A DNA stretch of 64,000 nt from Sphingomonas panni (GCF_022664435.1 NZ_JAKREU010000010.1:78720-142719), one strand, 5' to 3'. Counted from the stretch's first letter, positions 45,786-57,443 are shown. Program-made: numbers and translations. Notes: generated by a model not told the origin, from the letters alone.

Positions 45786-45809
45786 GGCGCGTCCGTGTAC
45801 GGGCGCGCC
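45786..45809 (+). terminator. Hairpin after fabZ
   Basis: GGCGCG and CCG arms pair with CGG and CGCGCC around a TGTA loop, 25 bases after the fabZ stop and before rpmE. It is followed by TTCCC, so termination would be partial at best; it may equally be an L31 leader element. Confidence 0.4.
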
Positions 45810-45857
45810 TTCCCATTTCCAAGGCTGGTCGGAACCAGCCGCCTGCGGAGACGACCG

Positions 45858-46088
45858 ATGAAGAAAGACACCCACCCCGACTACCACACCATCAAGGTCC
45901 AGATGACCGATGGCACGGTGTTCGAGACTCGTTCGACCTGGGGCAAGGAAGGCGATCTGATGACGCTGGACATCGATCCGCTGGCGCACCCGGCATGGAC
46001 CGGCGGCCGTGGCCAGATGCTGGACTCGGGTGGCCAGGTCGCACGCTTCAACAAGCGTTTCGGCGGTCTCACGCTCGGCAAGAAGTAA
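45858..46088 (+). CDS. rpmE: 50S ribosomal protein L31
   Basis: L31 (76 residues) bridges the two ribosomal subunits. The start [20 protein letters not shown] and the end [14 protein letters not shown] are characteristic of alphaproteobacterial L31. The zinc-binding CxxC of the zinc form is missing, so this is a zinc-independent version. A very strong terminator follows. Confidence 0.96.
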   Translation: MKKDTHPDYHTIKVQMTDGTVFETRSTWGKEGDLMTLDIDPLAHPAWTGGRGQMLDSGGQVARFNKRFGGLTLGKK

Positions 46089-46123
46089 CGCGCGCGCGGA
46101 TGATTGCCGCTGCGATGTACTTG

Positions 46124-46163
46124 AAAAGGGCCGCGGTAGCGTTTGCTACCGCGGCCCTTTTTT
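46124..46163 (+). terminator. Rho-independent terminator after rpmE
   Basis: AAAAGGGCCGCGGTAGC pairs with GCTACCGCGGCCCTTTT around GTTT, followed by a T-run. The 17-pair stem with A-run and T-run is suited to both strands, and sits in the gap between convergent rpmE and the GH3 gene. Confidence 0.93.
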
Positions 46164-46253
46164 GGTTGGTGAGGGGGAGGGCGGCCTGCATCGGTTCGTA
46201 GGGTGGCACCTCGCGTTGAGGCATGCCCTGCATCGTTGCCCGCCCTATACGTC

Positions 46254-46328
46254 ATCCCAGCGCAGGCTGGGATCTCCCCGCAAGGAAGCACGCGCCTCGC
46301 CGCAGGAGGCCCCAGCCTTCGCTGGGGC
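46254..46328. repeat. Pair of REP-like palindromes
   Basis: Two units lie face to face: ATCCCAGC/GCTGGGAT (46254-46273) and GCCCCAGC-CTTC-GCTGGGGC (46309-46328), the outer flanks being CGTC and GACG. They belong to the same general class as those at 8494, 8560 and 23219. The rest of the 320-base rpmE-GH3 gap holds the terminator and a run of ten C (46373-46382), and no gene that I can support. Confidence 0.6.
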
Positions 46329-46408
46329 GACGTATTTTTACTGTGATGTAGGGCGGATCGATAGTCGGCCCGCCCCCCCCCCGAATGGGAGGGGCGGGTG
46401 TGCGCCGC

Positions 46409-48718
46409 CTACCGCCCGCGATTGTCCAGCGTGGCCGCAGCAACCCGCACCGTCGCACGCTGCGCGATGTCGGTAGCGGAGTGGGCCAGCAGCAGTTGAT
46501 AGTCGCCACCCGCGATGTTCCACCCGCGCGTCCTGCTGTCGAACGTCGCCAGCAGGCGCGGATCGACGGTCAGCGTGACGGTCCGGCTCTCGCCCGGGGC
46601 CAGATCGACCTTGGTGAACCCGCCGAGCCGCTTGGGTGCTTCCCAGCCATTGCCGGCGGCATAGAGCTGGGCCAGCCCCTTGCCACGCAGCTTGCCGCTA
46701 TTGGTGATGGTGAAGCTAGCCTGCACCCCCTTGCCCTGCGGCGTCGCGGTCAGCCCGCCGAGCGTGAAGTTGGTGTAGGACAGGCCGTAGCCGAACGGGA
46801 ACAGCGGCTTGGCACCGGTCTTGTCGAACCACTTGTAGCCGACGGCAGCCCCTTCGACGTCGTAATTGCCCATCGGGTGCGAGTCGCGGTCAAGCTTGGG
46901 ATCGCCCTCGATTACCGGGCGGGGCAGTTGGGCGAGCGATGCGGGGAAGGTCGCGGGCAGATGGCCCGAGGGATTGACCTCACCGGTCAGGACGCGGGCA
47001 ATGGCTTCGCCGCCCGACGTGCCGGAATACCACGCCTCCAGCACCGCACCGACCTTGTTCAGCCATGGCATCAGCACCGGGCCGCCGGTCTCCAGGACGA
47101 CGACGGTACGCTTGTTGGCGCGTGCGACCGCATCGATCAGCGCGTCCTGATTGTCCGGGAGGTTCAGGTTCGGCGCATCGATCGATTCGCCAGTCCATTG
47201 TTCGCCGAACACGATCACCACATCGGCCTTGCGCGCGGCGGCGGTGGCGGCCTTCACATCTTTGCCGTCGAGATAGGTGACGGTCGCGCGGGTGCGGGCC
47301 TGCAATGCCTTCATTGGCGAGGAGGGGTGATAGAGCTTCGGACCGGGAAAGCCGCTCGGGAATTCGTCCGGCACGGCAAGGCCGTCGGCCGGGCCGCCAT
47401 AAGGATAGACCTGGCTCGATCCGCCGCCCGACAGCACGCCGACATCGGCATGGGCGCCGATGACGAGGATCGACTTCGCCGTGCCCGACAGCGGCAGCAG
47501 GCCGGCGGTGTTCTTAAGCAGGACGATGCCTTCTTCCGCATCAGCGCGGGTGACCGCGGCATGGGCGGCATAGTCGATGGTCGTGGCACGATCGCCCGCC
47601 ACCGGCTTGTCGAACAGCCCGTTGTCGAACATCGCCCACAGCACGCGACGGGCCATGTCGGTTGCGCGCGCTTCGGGAACATAGCCGTTGTTGACCGCTT
47701 CGCGCAGCGCATCGGCGAAATAGGGCGAGCGATCGAACGCCCAGCCCGATTGCTGGTCGAGCCCGGCATTGGCCGCCTGCGTCGTGGAGTGGGTGGCCCC
47801 CCAGTCCGACATGACGAAGCCCCTATAGCCCCAGTCCTGCTTCAGCGTCTTGTTGAGCAGCCAGTCATTCTCGCACGCATAGAAGCCGTTGACGCGGTTG
47901 TACGCGCACATGACCGACCCCGGATCGCCGATTTCAAGGGCGAATTCGAAGGCGAGCAGATCGGACTGGCGCGCGGCCTGTTCGCCGATCCTGTGGTCGA
48001 TGTTGAAGCGGTTCGTCTCCTGCCCGTTGAAGGCGAAATGCTTCATCGTGGAGACGACGTTCTGCGACTGGATGCCCTTGATCTCGCGGCCGGTGATGAT
48101 GCCGGCGAGCAGCGGGTCTTCGCCGCCATATTCGAAATTCCGCCCGTTACGCGGTTCGCGCATCAGGTTCATGCCGCCGGCCAGCTGGACGTTGAAACCC
48201 GACAGGAAGGCCTCGTTCCCGATCATCGCGCCACCGGCTTCGGCAAGGTCGGGGTTCCACGTCGCGGCGGTCGCGATGCCCGAGGGGAGCGAGGTGCGCA
48301 GGCGTGGGGTTGGCGTGCGCTGGCTGGCGACGCCGACGCCGGCATCGGTCTGCCACTGGCTGGGAATGCCAAGGCGCGGGATGCCGGGCACGATGCCGGC
48401 CGAATCGGGCAGGCCATCCTTGGGCATCTGCCAGTTCTTGATGGGGCTGCGCTGCCATTCCGCCTTGGTCGAAAAATAGCCGAAGGCGAGCTGCAGCTTC
48501 TCGTCGAGAGTCATCGCCTTCAGCAGCAGTTCGGTGCGCGCGGCCGCGTCGAGCGACGTGTTCATCCATGGGCGCGCCGCCGGGCCATCGGTCGGAGCGG
48601 TCGCTGCCTTGGGCGCGTTGTTGGTCGTCTGGGCCAGCGCGGGCGTGGTCAGGGCGCTGCCGGCAAGCAGCGAGCTGCCAAGAAGGCGCAACAGGGCGGT
48701 GCGGGAGAAGGCGGACAT
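46409..48718 (-). CDS. Exported GH3 beta-glycosidase (BglX-like)
   Basis: A 769-residue glycoside hydrolase family 3 enzyme with a signal peptide (cleavage near ALA-QTT, residue 30). The N-terminal barrel holds the nucleophile Asp in GFVMSDWGATHS; conserved KHFAFNGQETNR and GRNFEYGGEDP shape the sugar pocket. The second GH3 domain (with WYSGTSGGEAIARVL) and a C-terminal fibronectin-III-like domain (FPFGYGLSYTNF onward) follow. It probably releases glucose or xylose from oligosaccharides in the periplasm; the sugar is not certain. Start ATG at 48718, 44 codons inside the longest frame, because upstream codons cross the operators. Confidence 0.92.
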   Translation of the reverse strand: MSAFSRTALLRLLGSSLLAGSALTTPALAQTTNNAPKAATAPTDGPAARPWMNTSLDAAARTELLLKAMTLDEKLQLAFGYFSTKAEWQRSPIKNWQMPKDGLPDSAGIVPGIPRLGIPSQWQTDAGVGVASQRTPTPRLRTSLPSGIATAATWNPDLAEAGGAMIGNEAFLSGFNVQLAGGMNLMREPRNGRNFEYGGEDPLLAGIITGREIKGIQSQNVVSTMKHFAFNGQETNRFNIDHRIGEQAARQSDLLAFEFALEIGDPGSVMCAYNRVNGFYACENDWLLNKTLKQDWGYRGFVMSDWGATHSTTQAANAGLDQQSGWAFDRSPYFADALREAVNNGYVPEARATDMARRVLWAMFDNGLFDKPVAGDRATTIDYAAHAAVTRADAEEGIVLLKNTAGLLPLSGTAKSILVIGAHADVGVLSGGGSSQVYPYGGPADGLAVPDEFPSGFPGPKLYHPSSPMKALQARTRATVTYLDGKDVKAATAAARKADVVIVFGEQWTGESIDAPNLNLPDNQDALIDAVARANKRTVVVLETGGPVLMPWLNKVGAVLEAWYSGTSGGEAIARVLTGEVNPSGHLPATFPASLAQLPRPVIEGDPKLDRDSHPMGNYDVEGAAVGYKWFDKTGAKPLFPFGYGLSYTNFTLGGLTATPQGKGVQASFTITNSGKLRGKGLAQLYAAGNGWEAPKRLGGFTKVDLAPGESRTVTLTVDPRLLATFDSRTRGWNIAGGDYQLLLAHSATDIAQRATVRVAAATLDNRGR

Positions 48719-48763
48719 CGGATGCTTTCTGATGGAGAGGAATAGACGCGGACGACCGAATAA

Positions 48764-48775
48764 GTGAACGTTCAC
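48764..48775. promoter_or_regulatory. Palindromic operator upstream of the GH3 gene (GTGAACGTTCAC)
   Basis: A perfect 12-base palindrome with central CG lies 46 bases before the GH3 start, flanked by A/T. The AACGTT core and symmetry resemble LacI-family operators, though other repressor families also use such sites. Confidence 0.5.
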
Positions 48776-48862
48776 AATGCCGTTCGAGCAAGCGTTTGTC
48801 GATACCGTCATGGTCGTCCTCCCCCGTTCGGCTTGTCGCCGTTCTGTCAATTGTATGCGAAG

Positions 48863-48878
48863 CTGATAACGTTGTCAG
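48863..48878. promoter_or_regulatory. Second operator-like palindrome upstream of the GH3 gene
   Basis: CTGATAACGTTGTCAG is a 16-base inverted repeat with one mismatched pair and the same AACGTT core as the site at 48764. Its centre is about 100 bases further upstream. TGACAACGTTGTCA-like sites are typical of LacI regulators in related alphaproteobacteria (recollection). Two sites suggest looping or combined control of the GH3 gene. Confidence 0.5.
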
Positions 48879-48899
48879 TATGCGTCTGCGGGTCCGCGG

Positions 48900-49481
48900 T
48901 CAGGTGGCGGTGGGGCGGTCTGCGTCGAACAGCGCATAGCGTTCCCGCCAAGCGGCGACCTCTGCAGCAAGATGGGTCGGGGCGGGTGTGTCGGACAGTA
49001 TATGGCGCGCGACATCGGCGGCGGGGTGCATCAGCATTTTCTCCTGCCCGTCGCTGAACCACACCGGCACGAGTTGATCGCACAGTCGGTCGAGCATCGC
49101 CGCCGCCATGCCGTTGCGGAGTGCGTCGCTGCCGGGCAGCAGGCGGACGTTGATGAATACCGCCTCCAGGCAGTTTTGCGGGTGGTCCACGAAACTGAGC
49201 GAGACGAGCAGGCCCGAGCGGTCCGGCCGCGCGGCATCGGGCAGGTCGGCCCGCCGCCGCCATACGCAGAACCAGGTCCGGCAGATATGCGGCCGCACCG
49301 TATGGATGGCGCAGCCGCCGGCCGTCAGATGGGTGCAGGATATGCCCGCCGGCTTGGCGAAATCGGGTGAGTTGACCGTCAAATGCGTGCAGCAGGCAGT
49401 ACAGTCGCCACAGTCCCGCGCCGGAAGGACGGGGCCGAGCAGGATCGTTTCGACGTCGGCATTGCGCGGCAGATCGGTCAT
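48900..49481 (-). CDS. YkgJ-type cysteine-cluster protein
   Basis: A 193-residue protein with the YkgJ cysteine pattern: CGDCTACCTHL near residue 24, ISCTHL and GGCAIH near 50, and RTWFCVW near 70. Such clusters bind zinc or an iron-sulfur centre; the family is often called putative Fe-S oxidoreductase, but its reaction is unknown. The C-terminal half has no known motif. The start ATG at 49481 follows TTTGGCG-type sequence only weakly. It lies between kdpE and the GH3 gene on the same strand. Confidence 0.82.
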   Translation of the reverse strand: MTDLPRNADVETILLGPVLPARDCGDCTACCTHLTVNSPDFAKPAGISCTHLTAGGCAIHTVRPHICRTWFCVWRRRADLPDAARPDRSGLLVSLSFVDHPQNCLEAVFINVRLLPGSDALRNGMAAAMLDRLCDQLVPVWFSDGQEKMLMHPAADVARHILSDTPAPTHLAAEVAAWRERYALFDADRPTAT

Positions 49482-49525
49482 GCCTGCGGCTATACCGCCG
49501 CCCGGGACTAGCGCCAAACGCCCCG

Positions 49526-50212
49526 TCAGCCATCGGTCCGCAGGCGGTAGCCGACGCCCAGTTCGTTGGCGATGACGCTCCCGACCGGATCGGGCGCTTC
49601 GAGCTTCTGCCGGAGATTGCGGATGACGATGCGGAGATATTCGATACGCGGGTCTTCGTCGCCGCCCCAGCACGACGTGAGCAGCCGTTCATGCGTCACG
49701 ATCCGCCCGATGTGACGGGCGAGCTGCGCCAGCACGTCATGCTCCTTGCGCGTCAGGTGGACCTCGACGCCGTGGCGTGCGACGGTCCGCCGGTCGAGAT
49801 CGATGCGCAGGTCGCCTCGCTCGACCACTTGCGGGGCCGGATCGTTGGTACGGCGGTGGCGCAGCGCGACGCGGAGCCGGGCGAGCAGTTCGTCGGTATC
49901 GAACGGCTTGGTCACGAAATCGTCCGCGCCAAGGTCGAGCGCGGATACCTTTTCTTCCACGGCATCGCGCGCGGACACCACCAGCACGACGGCATCGCCT
50001 TGGGCACGCAACAGCGGGATGAGGCTGAGGCCGTCGCGATCGGGCAGCCCAAGGTCGAGCAGAATGGCATCGGGCCGCTCGGCTGCCGCTGCGTGCAGTG
50101 CGTCGCGCCCGTTGCACGCGTCGATCACGGCATAGCCCGCGCGGGTAAGGGTGTTGCGCAGCAGGCGGCGGATGGCGGGTTCGTCATCGACGATCAGAAT
50201 GCTGGCCGGCAT
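49526..50212 (-). CDS. kdpE: Response regulator KdpE
   Basis: KdpE (228 residues) activates the kdp operon when phosphorylated by KdpD. The receiver domain carries ILIVDDEP, the phosphorylation site Asp53 in LLDLGLPD and the Lys in VTKPFDTDEL; an OmpR-type winged helix follows (about residues 130-225, LTRKEHDVLAQL, LRQKLEAP). The ATG at 50212 overlaps the kdpD stop. It is the last gene of the kdp cluster. Confidence 0.95.
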   Translation of the reverse strand: MPASILIVDDEPAIRRLLRNTLTRAGYAVIDACNGRDALHAAAAERPDAILLDLGLPDRDGLSLIPLLRAQGDAVVLVVSARDAVEEKVSALDLGADDFVTKPFDTDELLARLRVALRHRRTNDPAPQVVERGDLRIDLDRRTVARHGVEVHLTRKEHDVLAQLARHIGRIVTHERLLTSCWGGDEDPRIEYLRIVIRNLRQKLEAPDPVGSVIANELGVGYRLRTDG

Positions 50213-52887
50213 CAATCCGCACTCCCCATGGTCAAGTCGCGCAGCAGCAGCGCGGGCGGGAAACGTAGCGCGAAGATAGCGCCTTCTCCGTCCGGTCGAT
50301 TGGCGGAGGTGACGCTCATGCCCATCGCCTCGGCAAAGGCCTTGACGATGGCGAGTCCCAGCCCGGTGCCGCCGGCGGAACGGTCGGTCCCCTCCAGCCG
50401 GGTAAAGGTTTCGAACACGCGTGCCTCCTGTCCGGGGGGAAGGCCCGGCCCCTGGTCGCGCACCGACAGGGTGATCTCGCCATAGCGGTTGCGGCCTTCG
50501 ATCACGATTGCGGTCCCCGGATCGGCGTAGCGCCCGGCATTGTCGAGCAGATTGAGCAGGCAGTGGTGGAGCAATTGCGGATCGACCCGCACCAGCGGCA
50601 GGTCGGGCGGCACGTCGAGCCGGACCTCGTGCCCCTCCAGCGCCGCGCGCGCATCCTGCGCGGCGCCGGCGACGGCATCGCTGAGATCGGTCGCCTGGAT
50701 CTTCAGCCGGATCGCGCCCGCCTCGACGCGTGCCATGTCGAGCAGGTTCGATACGAAGCGGTTGAGCCGCGCCGATTCCGACCGGATCGTGCCGACCAGT
50801 TCCGGCGTCACCTCCTGCGCCAGCTGGTCGGCGGCGACCATTACCGCGGTCAGCGGGGTGCGCAGGTCATGGCTGACCGACGATAGCAAGGCGGCGCGCA
50901 GCCGGTCGCGGGTGCGGACCGCATCGATATCGCGCATCTCCGCCTGCAGCCGGAGGCGTTCGAGGACCAGCGCGGATTGGTCGGCAAGGCGGGAGAGCAG
51001 CGGCAGCTGGTCGGGCCGGACCGGATTGCCGCCGGCTTCGTTCGCCACAGCGAGCACACCGACCATGCGTTCCCCGGCCTTCAGGGGATGGAAGAGCCAT
51101 TCCGACGCCGTGAGCGTGCCCGATCCCTTGCCCGCCGGGGTGCCGGTTTCGAATGCCCAGTTGGCGGCCGCATGGTCCATGGTTTCGAGCCGGTAGGCGG
51201 GATCGGTGGCGGCGAGGATGGCAACCTCGCTGCCGCCATCGGGGCCGAGCAGCAGTACCTGCACCCCCAGCAGCCGGCGAACATCGTCGCAGATCATCTG
51301 CGCCGCGACGTCGATGTCGTTCACGCTCGCGATCTGGCGGAGGAAGCCGGCGAGGGTGGCGTTGGTCCGCGCGCTGGCGGCGGCAAGGTCGGCCTGCGCC
51401 CGCACGCGCGAGGTCAGCTGGCTAGTCACGACCGCCACCCCGAACAGGACGACGAGCGAAACGATATTTTCGGGATTGCTGATGCTGAGCGTGCCGACCG
51501 GCGGCAGGAAGAAGAAGTTGTAGGCAAGGCTCGACGCCAGTCCGGCGAACAGGCCGGTCCGCAGCCCGTGCAGGCTGGCGGCGACCATCACCGGGAGCAG
51601 GTAGAGCATCCCGATATTGCCGAGTTCGAGGATGTGGAAGAGCGCGCTGGCGATCGCGGTGATGCCGGCGACCATCGCGGTGGTGATCGCATAGCCCGCC
51701 GGCGTTCCCCATGGATGCGTCGGCCGCAGCCGCCCGGGATCGCGCGTCGCTTCGTCGGGCACCGGCAGGACGTGGACCGTCACCCCCGGCGTATCGCGCA
51801 CCAGCCGGTCGACGACCGATCCATGGCGCAGTTCGAACCAGCGCGACCGGTTCGACTTGCCCAGCACCAGCTGGGTCGCCCGGGCATCGGCAAGAAAGCT
51901 GCGTATCCCCTCCACGACATTGGGCGCAGGCACGGTCGCGACGGCCGCGCCCAGTTGCGTCGCGAGCGTCATCGTCGCGGCGACGCGCGCATGTTGTGCG
52001 GCGGTGAAGGCGGCGGTGCGTGGCGTTTCGACGAACAATGCGGTCCAGGGGCCGTGCAGGCCGTCGGCCACCCGCTTGGCCGCGCGGACCAGATTGTCGG
52101 CACCGGGCAGTTCGTTGATCGCGACGACGATCCGGTCGCTGCCAGCCCAGGTGCCGCCAAGGCCGAGCGCCCGGACGTCGTCGAGCATTCGCGCATCGAC
52201 CGCCTGCGCCGCGCGACGCAGCGCCAGTTCGCGCAACGCCGACAGGTTGGATTTGGAAAAGAAATGGTCGAGCGCCCGCGTCGCTTCCTGCGGCAGATAG
52301 ACCTTGCCCGCCTTCAACCGGTCGATCAGCTCGTCGGGCGGGATATCGACCACCTCCAGCTCGGCGGCTTCGAGGATGCTGTCAGGCACCGTCTCGCGCA
52401 CGCGGACGCGGGTGAAGCTGGCCACCACGTCGTTGAGGCTTTCGACATGCTGGATATTGAGCGTCGAATAGACCGAGATGCCCGCCGCCAGCAGCTCCTC
52501 GACATCCTGATAGCGTTTGGGATGGCGACTGCCCGGCGCGTTGGTGTGGGCGAGTTCGTCGACCAGCACGAGGCGGGGGCTGCGGGCGAGGATGGCGTCG
52601 ATGTCCATTTCGCCGAGCGTCCGGCCTTCATAGGCGATGTCGCGCCGGGCGATTATCTCGTGTCCGCGGGTCAGCGCCTCGGTCTCGATCCGGCCATGGG
52701 TTTCGACGACGCCGACCACCACGTCGACGCCGTCGCGTTTGCGCGCCGACCCTTCGGACAGCATCTCATAGGTCTTGCCGACCCCCGGTGCCGCGCCGAG
52801 GAAGATTTTCAGCCGCCCGCGCCCTTCCTGCGCGGCGGCGCGCAGCAGGGCGTCGGGATCGGGGCGGTGCGGATCGGCTGCCGGCAT
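50212..52887 (-). CDS. kdpD: Osmosensitive potassium-channel histidine kinase KdpD
   Basis: KdpD (891 residues) senses K+ shortage and osmotic stress. Order: KdpD N-terminal domain with Walker-type GAAPGVGKTYEML (about residue 31), universal-stress-protein-like domain (about 245-370), four membrane segments (about 395-500), GAF-like region, then the kinase core with the phospho-His in SSVSHDLRTPL and ATP-binding DNAGRYADPGT, DQGPGLPPGQ, GGTGLGLAIVKAFAEAMG (quoted in part). All parts are intact. Start overlaps the kdpC stop by one base (TGATG). Confidence 0.96.
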   Translation of the reverse strand: MPAADPHRPDPDALLRAAAQEGRGRLKIFLGAAPGVGKTYEMLSEGSARKRDGVDVVVGVVETHGRIETEALTRGHEIIARRDIAYEGRTLGEMDIDAILARSPRLVLVDELAHTNAPGSRHPKRYQDVEELLAAGISVYSTLNIQHVESLNDVVASFTRVRVRETVPDSILEAAELEVVDIPPDELIDRLKAGKVYLPQEATRALDHFFSKSNLSALRELALRRAAQAVDARMLDDVRALGLGGTWAGSDRIVVAINELPGADNLVRAAKRVADGLHGPWTALFVETPRTAAFTAAQHARVAATMTLATQLGAAVATVPAPNVVEGIRSFLADARATQLVLGKSNRSRWFELRHGSVVDRLVRDTPGVTVHVLPVPDEATRDPGRLRPTHPWGTPAGYAITTAMVAGITAIASALFHILELGNIGMLYLLPVMVAASLHGLRTGLFAGLASSLAYNFFFLPPVGTLSISNPENIVSLVVLFGVAVVTSQLTSRVRAQADLAAASARTNATLAGFLRQIASVNDIDVAAQMICDDVRRLLGVQVLLLGPDGGSEVAILAATDPAYRLETMDHAAANWAFETGTPAGKGSGTLTASEWLFHPLKAGERMVGVLAVANEAGGNPVRPDQLPLLSRLADQSALVLERLRLQAEMRDIDAVRTRDRLRAALLSSVSHDLRTPLTAVMVAADQLAQEVTPELVGTIRSESARLNRFVSNLLDMARVEAGAIRLKIQATDLSDAVAGAAQDARAALEGHEVRLDVPPDLPLVRVDPQLLHHCLLNLLDNAGRYADPGTAIVIEGRNRYGEITLSVRDQGPGLPPGQEARVFETFTRLEGTDRSAGGTGLGLAIVKAFAEAMGMSVTSANRPDGEGAIFALRFPPALLLRDLTMGSAD

Positions 52888-53468
52888 CAGCGCGGGGCAG
52901 GGGCCAGCTTGTCCAGCGCACGGTTGAGCGCGAGGACGTTGACGGTCGGATCGCCGAGAACGGAGGTTTCGGTCTGTCCTTCGACCAGTTTACGAACGGC
53001 ATCGACACCCACACCGCGCACGCGGGCGATCCGGGGTGCCTGTACCAACGCGGCGGCTGGCGACAGGTCGGGGTCCAGCCCCGACCCGCTGGCGGTAACC
53101 AGATCGGCGGGCAGGGGACCGTTCACCCCATTCGCACGCTGCTTCGAAACATCACCGCTCACCCGCTCGATCAGTGCCTTCGACGTCGGGCCGAGGTTCG
53201 AGCCGGACGAGGCCAGGCCGTCATAGCCCTTGCCGGCGGCGGAGGGGCGGGTCTGGAAATAGCGGTCGGTAGTGAACGCCTGTCCGACGACGCTCGACCC
53301 GATCACGCGGCCGGTCGTGTCGCGGACCAGGCTGCCATTGGCCTGTACCGGGAACAGCGCCTGTCCGATCCCGGTCATCGCCAGTGGGTAGCCGAGACCC
53401 AGCAGCGCGGCGAACAGCAGCGTCATCACGATGGCCGGCCGCAGCGCGGAGGAGAAATCCTTGTTCAT
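52887..53468 (-). CDS. kdpC: Potassium-transporting ATPase subunit C
   Basis: KdpC (193 residues) is the periplasm-facing accessory subunit of the Kdp K+ pump. One N-terminal membrane segment (RPAIVMTLLFAALLGLGYPL) is followed by the conserved GSSVVGQAFTTDRYFQTRPS and DLVTASGSGLDPDLSPAAALVQAPRIAR (quoted in part: TASGSGLDPDLSPAAA). Length is normal. Eleven bases after kdpB. Confidence 0.95.
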   Translation of the reverse strand: MNKDFSSALRPAIVMTLLFAALLGLGYPLAMTGIGQALFPVQANGSLVRDTTGRVIGSSVVGQAFTTDRYFQTRPSAAGKGYDGLASSGSNLGPTSKALIERVSGDVSKQRANGVNGPLPADLVTASGSGLDPDLSPAAALVQAPRIARVRGVGVDAVRKLVEGQTETSVLGDPTVNVLALNRALDKLAPAPR

Positions 53469-53479
53469 GTCCGTCTTCC

Positions 53480-55516
<2,037 letters not shown>

Positions 55517-55527
55517 GATGGCTCCCC

Positions 55528-57231
55528 TTAGAAGGATTGGCCGCGGATCATCGCAAGATGATCGGCGATAGGACCGAGCGCGAGGCTCGGCAGGAAGGTC
55601 AGGCCGCCCAGCACCAGGATGATGCCGACCAGCAGCCCCACCCACAGAGCGCCGGTCGTCGGGAAGGACCCCGCGCTTTCCGGCGTGTATTTCTTGGCCG
55701 CCAGGCTGCCGGCGATCGCCAGCATCGGCACGATCACGAAGAACCGGCCCAGCCACATCGCGACGCCGAGCATCCCGTTATACCAGGGGGTGTTGGCGGT
55801 GAGGCCCGCAAAGGCCGACCCGTTGTTCGCGACCGCGCTGGTAAAGGCGTAGAGGATTTCGCTGAACCCGTGGGGACCCTTGTTCAGCGGCCCGGCCAGT
55901 CCCTGTTCCAGCACCGACGACAGCGCCGTAAGGCCGAGGATCGCGAGCGGCAGGACCGCGATGGCCAGCACCGCCAGCTTCACTTCGCGCGCCTCGATCT
56001 TCTTGCCGACATATTCGGGCGTGCGTCCGACCATCAGCCCGGCGACGAACACCGCGAGGATCGCGAACAGCAGGAAGCCGTAGATGCCGGCACCCACGCC
56101 CCCGATCACGACCTCGCCCAGCTGCATGTTGAACAGCGGGATCAGGCCGCCAAGCGCGGTGTAGCTGTCGTGCATGGCGTTGACCGCGCCGCACGAGGCC
56201 GCCGTCGTGATGACGGTGAACAGCGAGGAGGCAGCGATGCCGAAGCGGACTTCCTTCCCCTCCATATTGCCGCCGGCGACACCCAGATTATGCAGCATCG
56301 GATTGCCCGCCGCTTCCGACCAGTAGGTGACGGTCGTGCCGGCGAGGAACAGGATCATCATCGCGGCGAGGATCGCCCAACCCTGACGCGGGTTGCCGAC
56401 CGCCTTGCCGAAGGTCCAGGTGAGACCGGTGCCGATTACGAAGATCGACAGCATCTGGATGAAATTCGTCAGCGTGGTCGGATTTTCGAACGGATGCGCC
56501 GAATTGGCGTTGAAGAAGCCGCCACCATTGGTGCCGAGCATCTTGATCGCTTCCTGCGAAGCGACGGGGCCGAGCAGGATCGACTGGCGCGCGCCTTCCA
56601 GCGTCTGGACATCGACGACGCCGGCCATCGTCTGCGGGACGCCGCTGGCGATATAGAAGATCGTAAGTGCAATGCAGAGCGGCAGCAGCAGGTAGAGCGT
56701 GATGCGGGTCACATCGGCCCAGAAATTGCCGATCGCCTTCGCTTCGCGCCGGGCGAAGCCGCGGAACAGCGCGAAGGCGAGCGCGATGCCGGTCGCCGCT
56801 GACAAGAAATTAGGGATGGTCAGCCCCAGCATCTGACTGAGGTTCGACAGGGTGCTTTCGCCGCCATAGCTCTGCCAGTTGGTGTTGGTCGTGAAGCTGA
56901 TCGCGGTGTTGAACGACAGATGCTCGCCGACCGCCGCCAACCCTTGCGGATTGCCCGGCAGCACCGCCTGCAACCGCAGCACGGCATAGGTGAAGAACAT
57001 CAGCACCGCATTGAAGACGAGCATGTGGACGGCATAGCGCCGCCAGCCCTGTTCTTGGCGGGGATTGATGCCGGACAGGCGGTAGAAGCCGCGCTCGACG
57101 GGGCCGAGCAGGCGGTGGAGCGGGGTGTCGCGCCCTTCGTAGAGCGCGTGCAGCCAGAGGCCCATCGGCTTGGCGAGTGCCAGCAGGATGCCGACGAAGC
57201 CAAGGATCAGGAGCCAGCCCTGAATGGTCAT
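55528..57231 (-). CDS. kdpA: Potassium-transporting ATPase subunit A
   Basis: KdpA (567 residues) forms the K+ channel of the pump. Ten membrane segments and the four selectivity-filter-type loops can be traced: [34 protein letters not shown] (quoted 20), [14 protein letters not shown] and [14 protein letters not shown]. Starts ATG at 57231, 13 bases downstream of the kdpF stop. Confidence 0.97.
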   Translation of the reverse strand: MTIQGWLLILGFVGILLALAKPMGLWLHALYEGRDTPLHRLLGPVERGFYRLSGINPRQEQGWRRYAVHMLVFNAVLMFFTYAVLRLQAVLPGNPQGLAAVGEHLSFNTAISFTTNTNWQSYGGESTLSNLSQMLGLTIPNFLSAATGIALAFALFRGFARREAKAIGNFWADVTRITLYLLLPLCIALTIFYIASGVPQTMAGVVDVQTLEGARQSILLGPVASQEAIKMLGTNGGGFFNANSAHPFENPTTLTNFIQMLSIFVIGTGLTWTFGKAVGNPRQGWAILAAMMILFLAGTTVTYWSEAAGNPMLHNLGVAGGNMEGKEVRFGIAASSLFTVITTAASCGAVNAMHDSYTALGGLIPLFNMQLGEVVIGGVGAGIYGFLLFAILAVFVAGLMVGRTPEYVGKKIEAREVKLAVLAIAVLPLAILGLTALSSVLEQGLAGPLNKGPHGFSEILYAFTSAVANNGSAFAGLTANTPWYNGMLGVAMWLGRFFVIVPMLAIAGSLAAKKYTPESAGSFPTTGALWVGLLVGIILVLGGLTFLPSLALGPIADHLAMIRGQSF

Positions 57232-57244
57232 GAAGCCGCTCCCT

Positions 57245-57334
57245 TCAGAAGCGTTCGGGGCGGATCAGCACCGCCACCAGATAGACGAGCAGCCCGAGCG
57301 CGGTGATCGCGGCGAGCCAGAGGTCGAGGGTCAT
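57245..57334 (-). CDS. kdpF: Potassium-transporting ATPase subunit F
   Basis: A 29-residue single-span peptide: [20 protein letters not shown] then AVLIRPERF. Length, the hydrophobic span and the terminal RPERF match KdpF, which stabilises the Kdp complex. It is too short for many gene finders. Directly before kdpA. Confidence 0.9.
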   Translation of the reverse strand: MTLDLWLAAITALGLLVYLVAVLIRPERF

Positions 57335-57344
57335 CGCCGTCCCC

Positions 57345-57428
57345 TCACGCATTGTCGCACAGTCGGACATAGGCGAGCGTCAGCGCGACCAGTCCGACCA
57401 TGATGCCGACCCAGAGCAGATCCTGCAT
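57345..57428 (-). CDS. 27-residue membrane peptide in the kdp operon
   Basis: Just upstream of kdpF is a second tiny frame, MQDLLWVGIMVGLVALTLAY then VRLCDNA. One membrane span with a YVRLCD end. I recall similar peptides (ending in YVR-x-C-E/D) ahead of kdpF in other bacteria, so it is probably a real, conserved extra component of the Kdp region, but its role is unknown. It lies 15 bases after the torF stop. Confidence 0.7.
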   Translation of the reverse strand: MQDLLWVGIMVGLVALTLAYVRLCDNA

Positions 57429-57443
57429 GGCTGTGTTCCCCGA

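Noticed and set aside
46385..48745. 786-codon plus-strand frame opposite the GH3 gene
   Set aside because: The GH3 product on the other strand has a signal peptide, catalytic Asp and full domain order; this frame has none.
50977..53226. 749-codon plus-strand frame opposite kdpD and kdpC
   Set aside because: kdpD and kdpC are unmistakable; the antisense frame has low-complexity composition.
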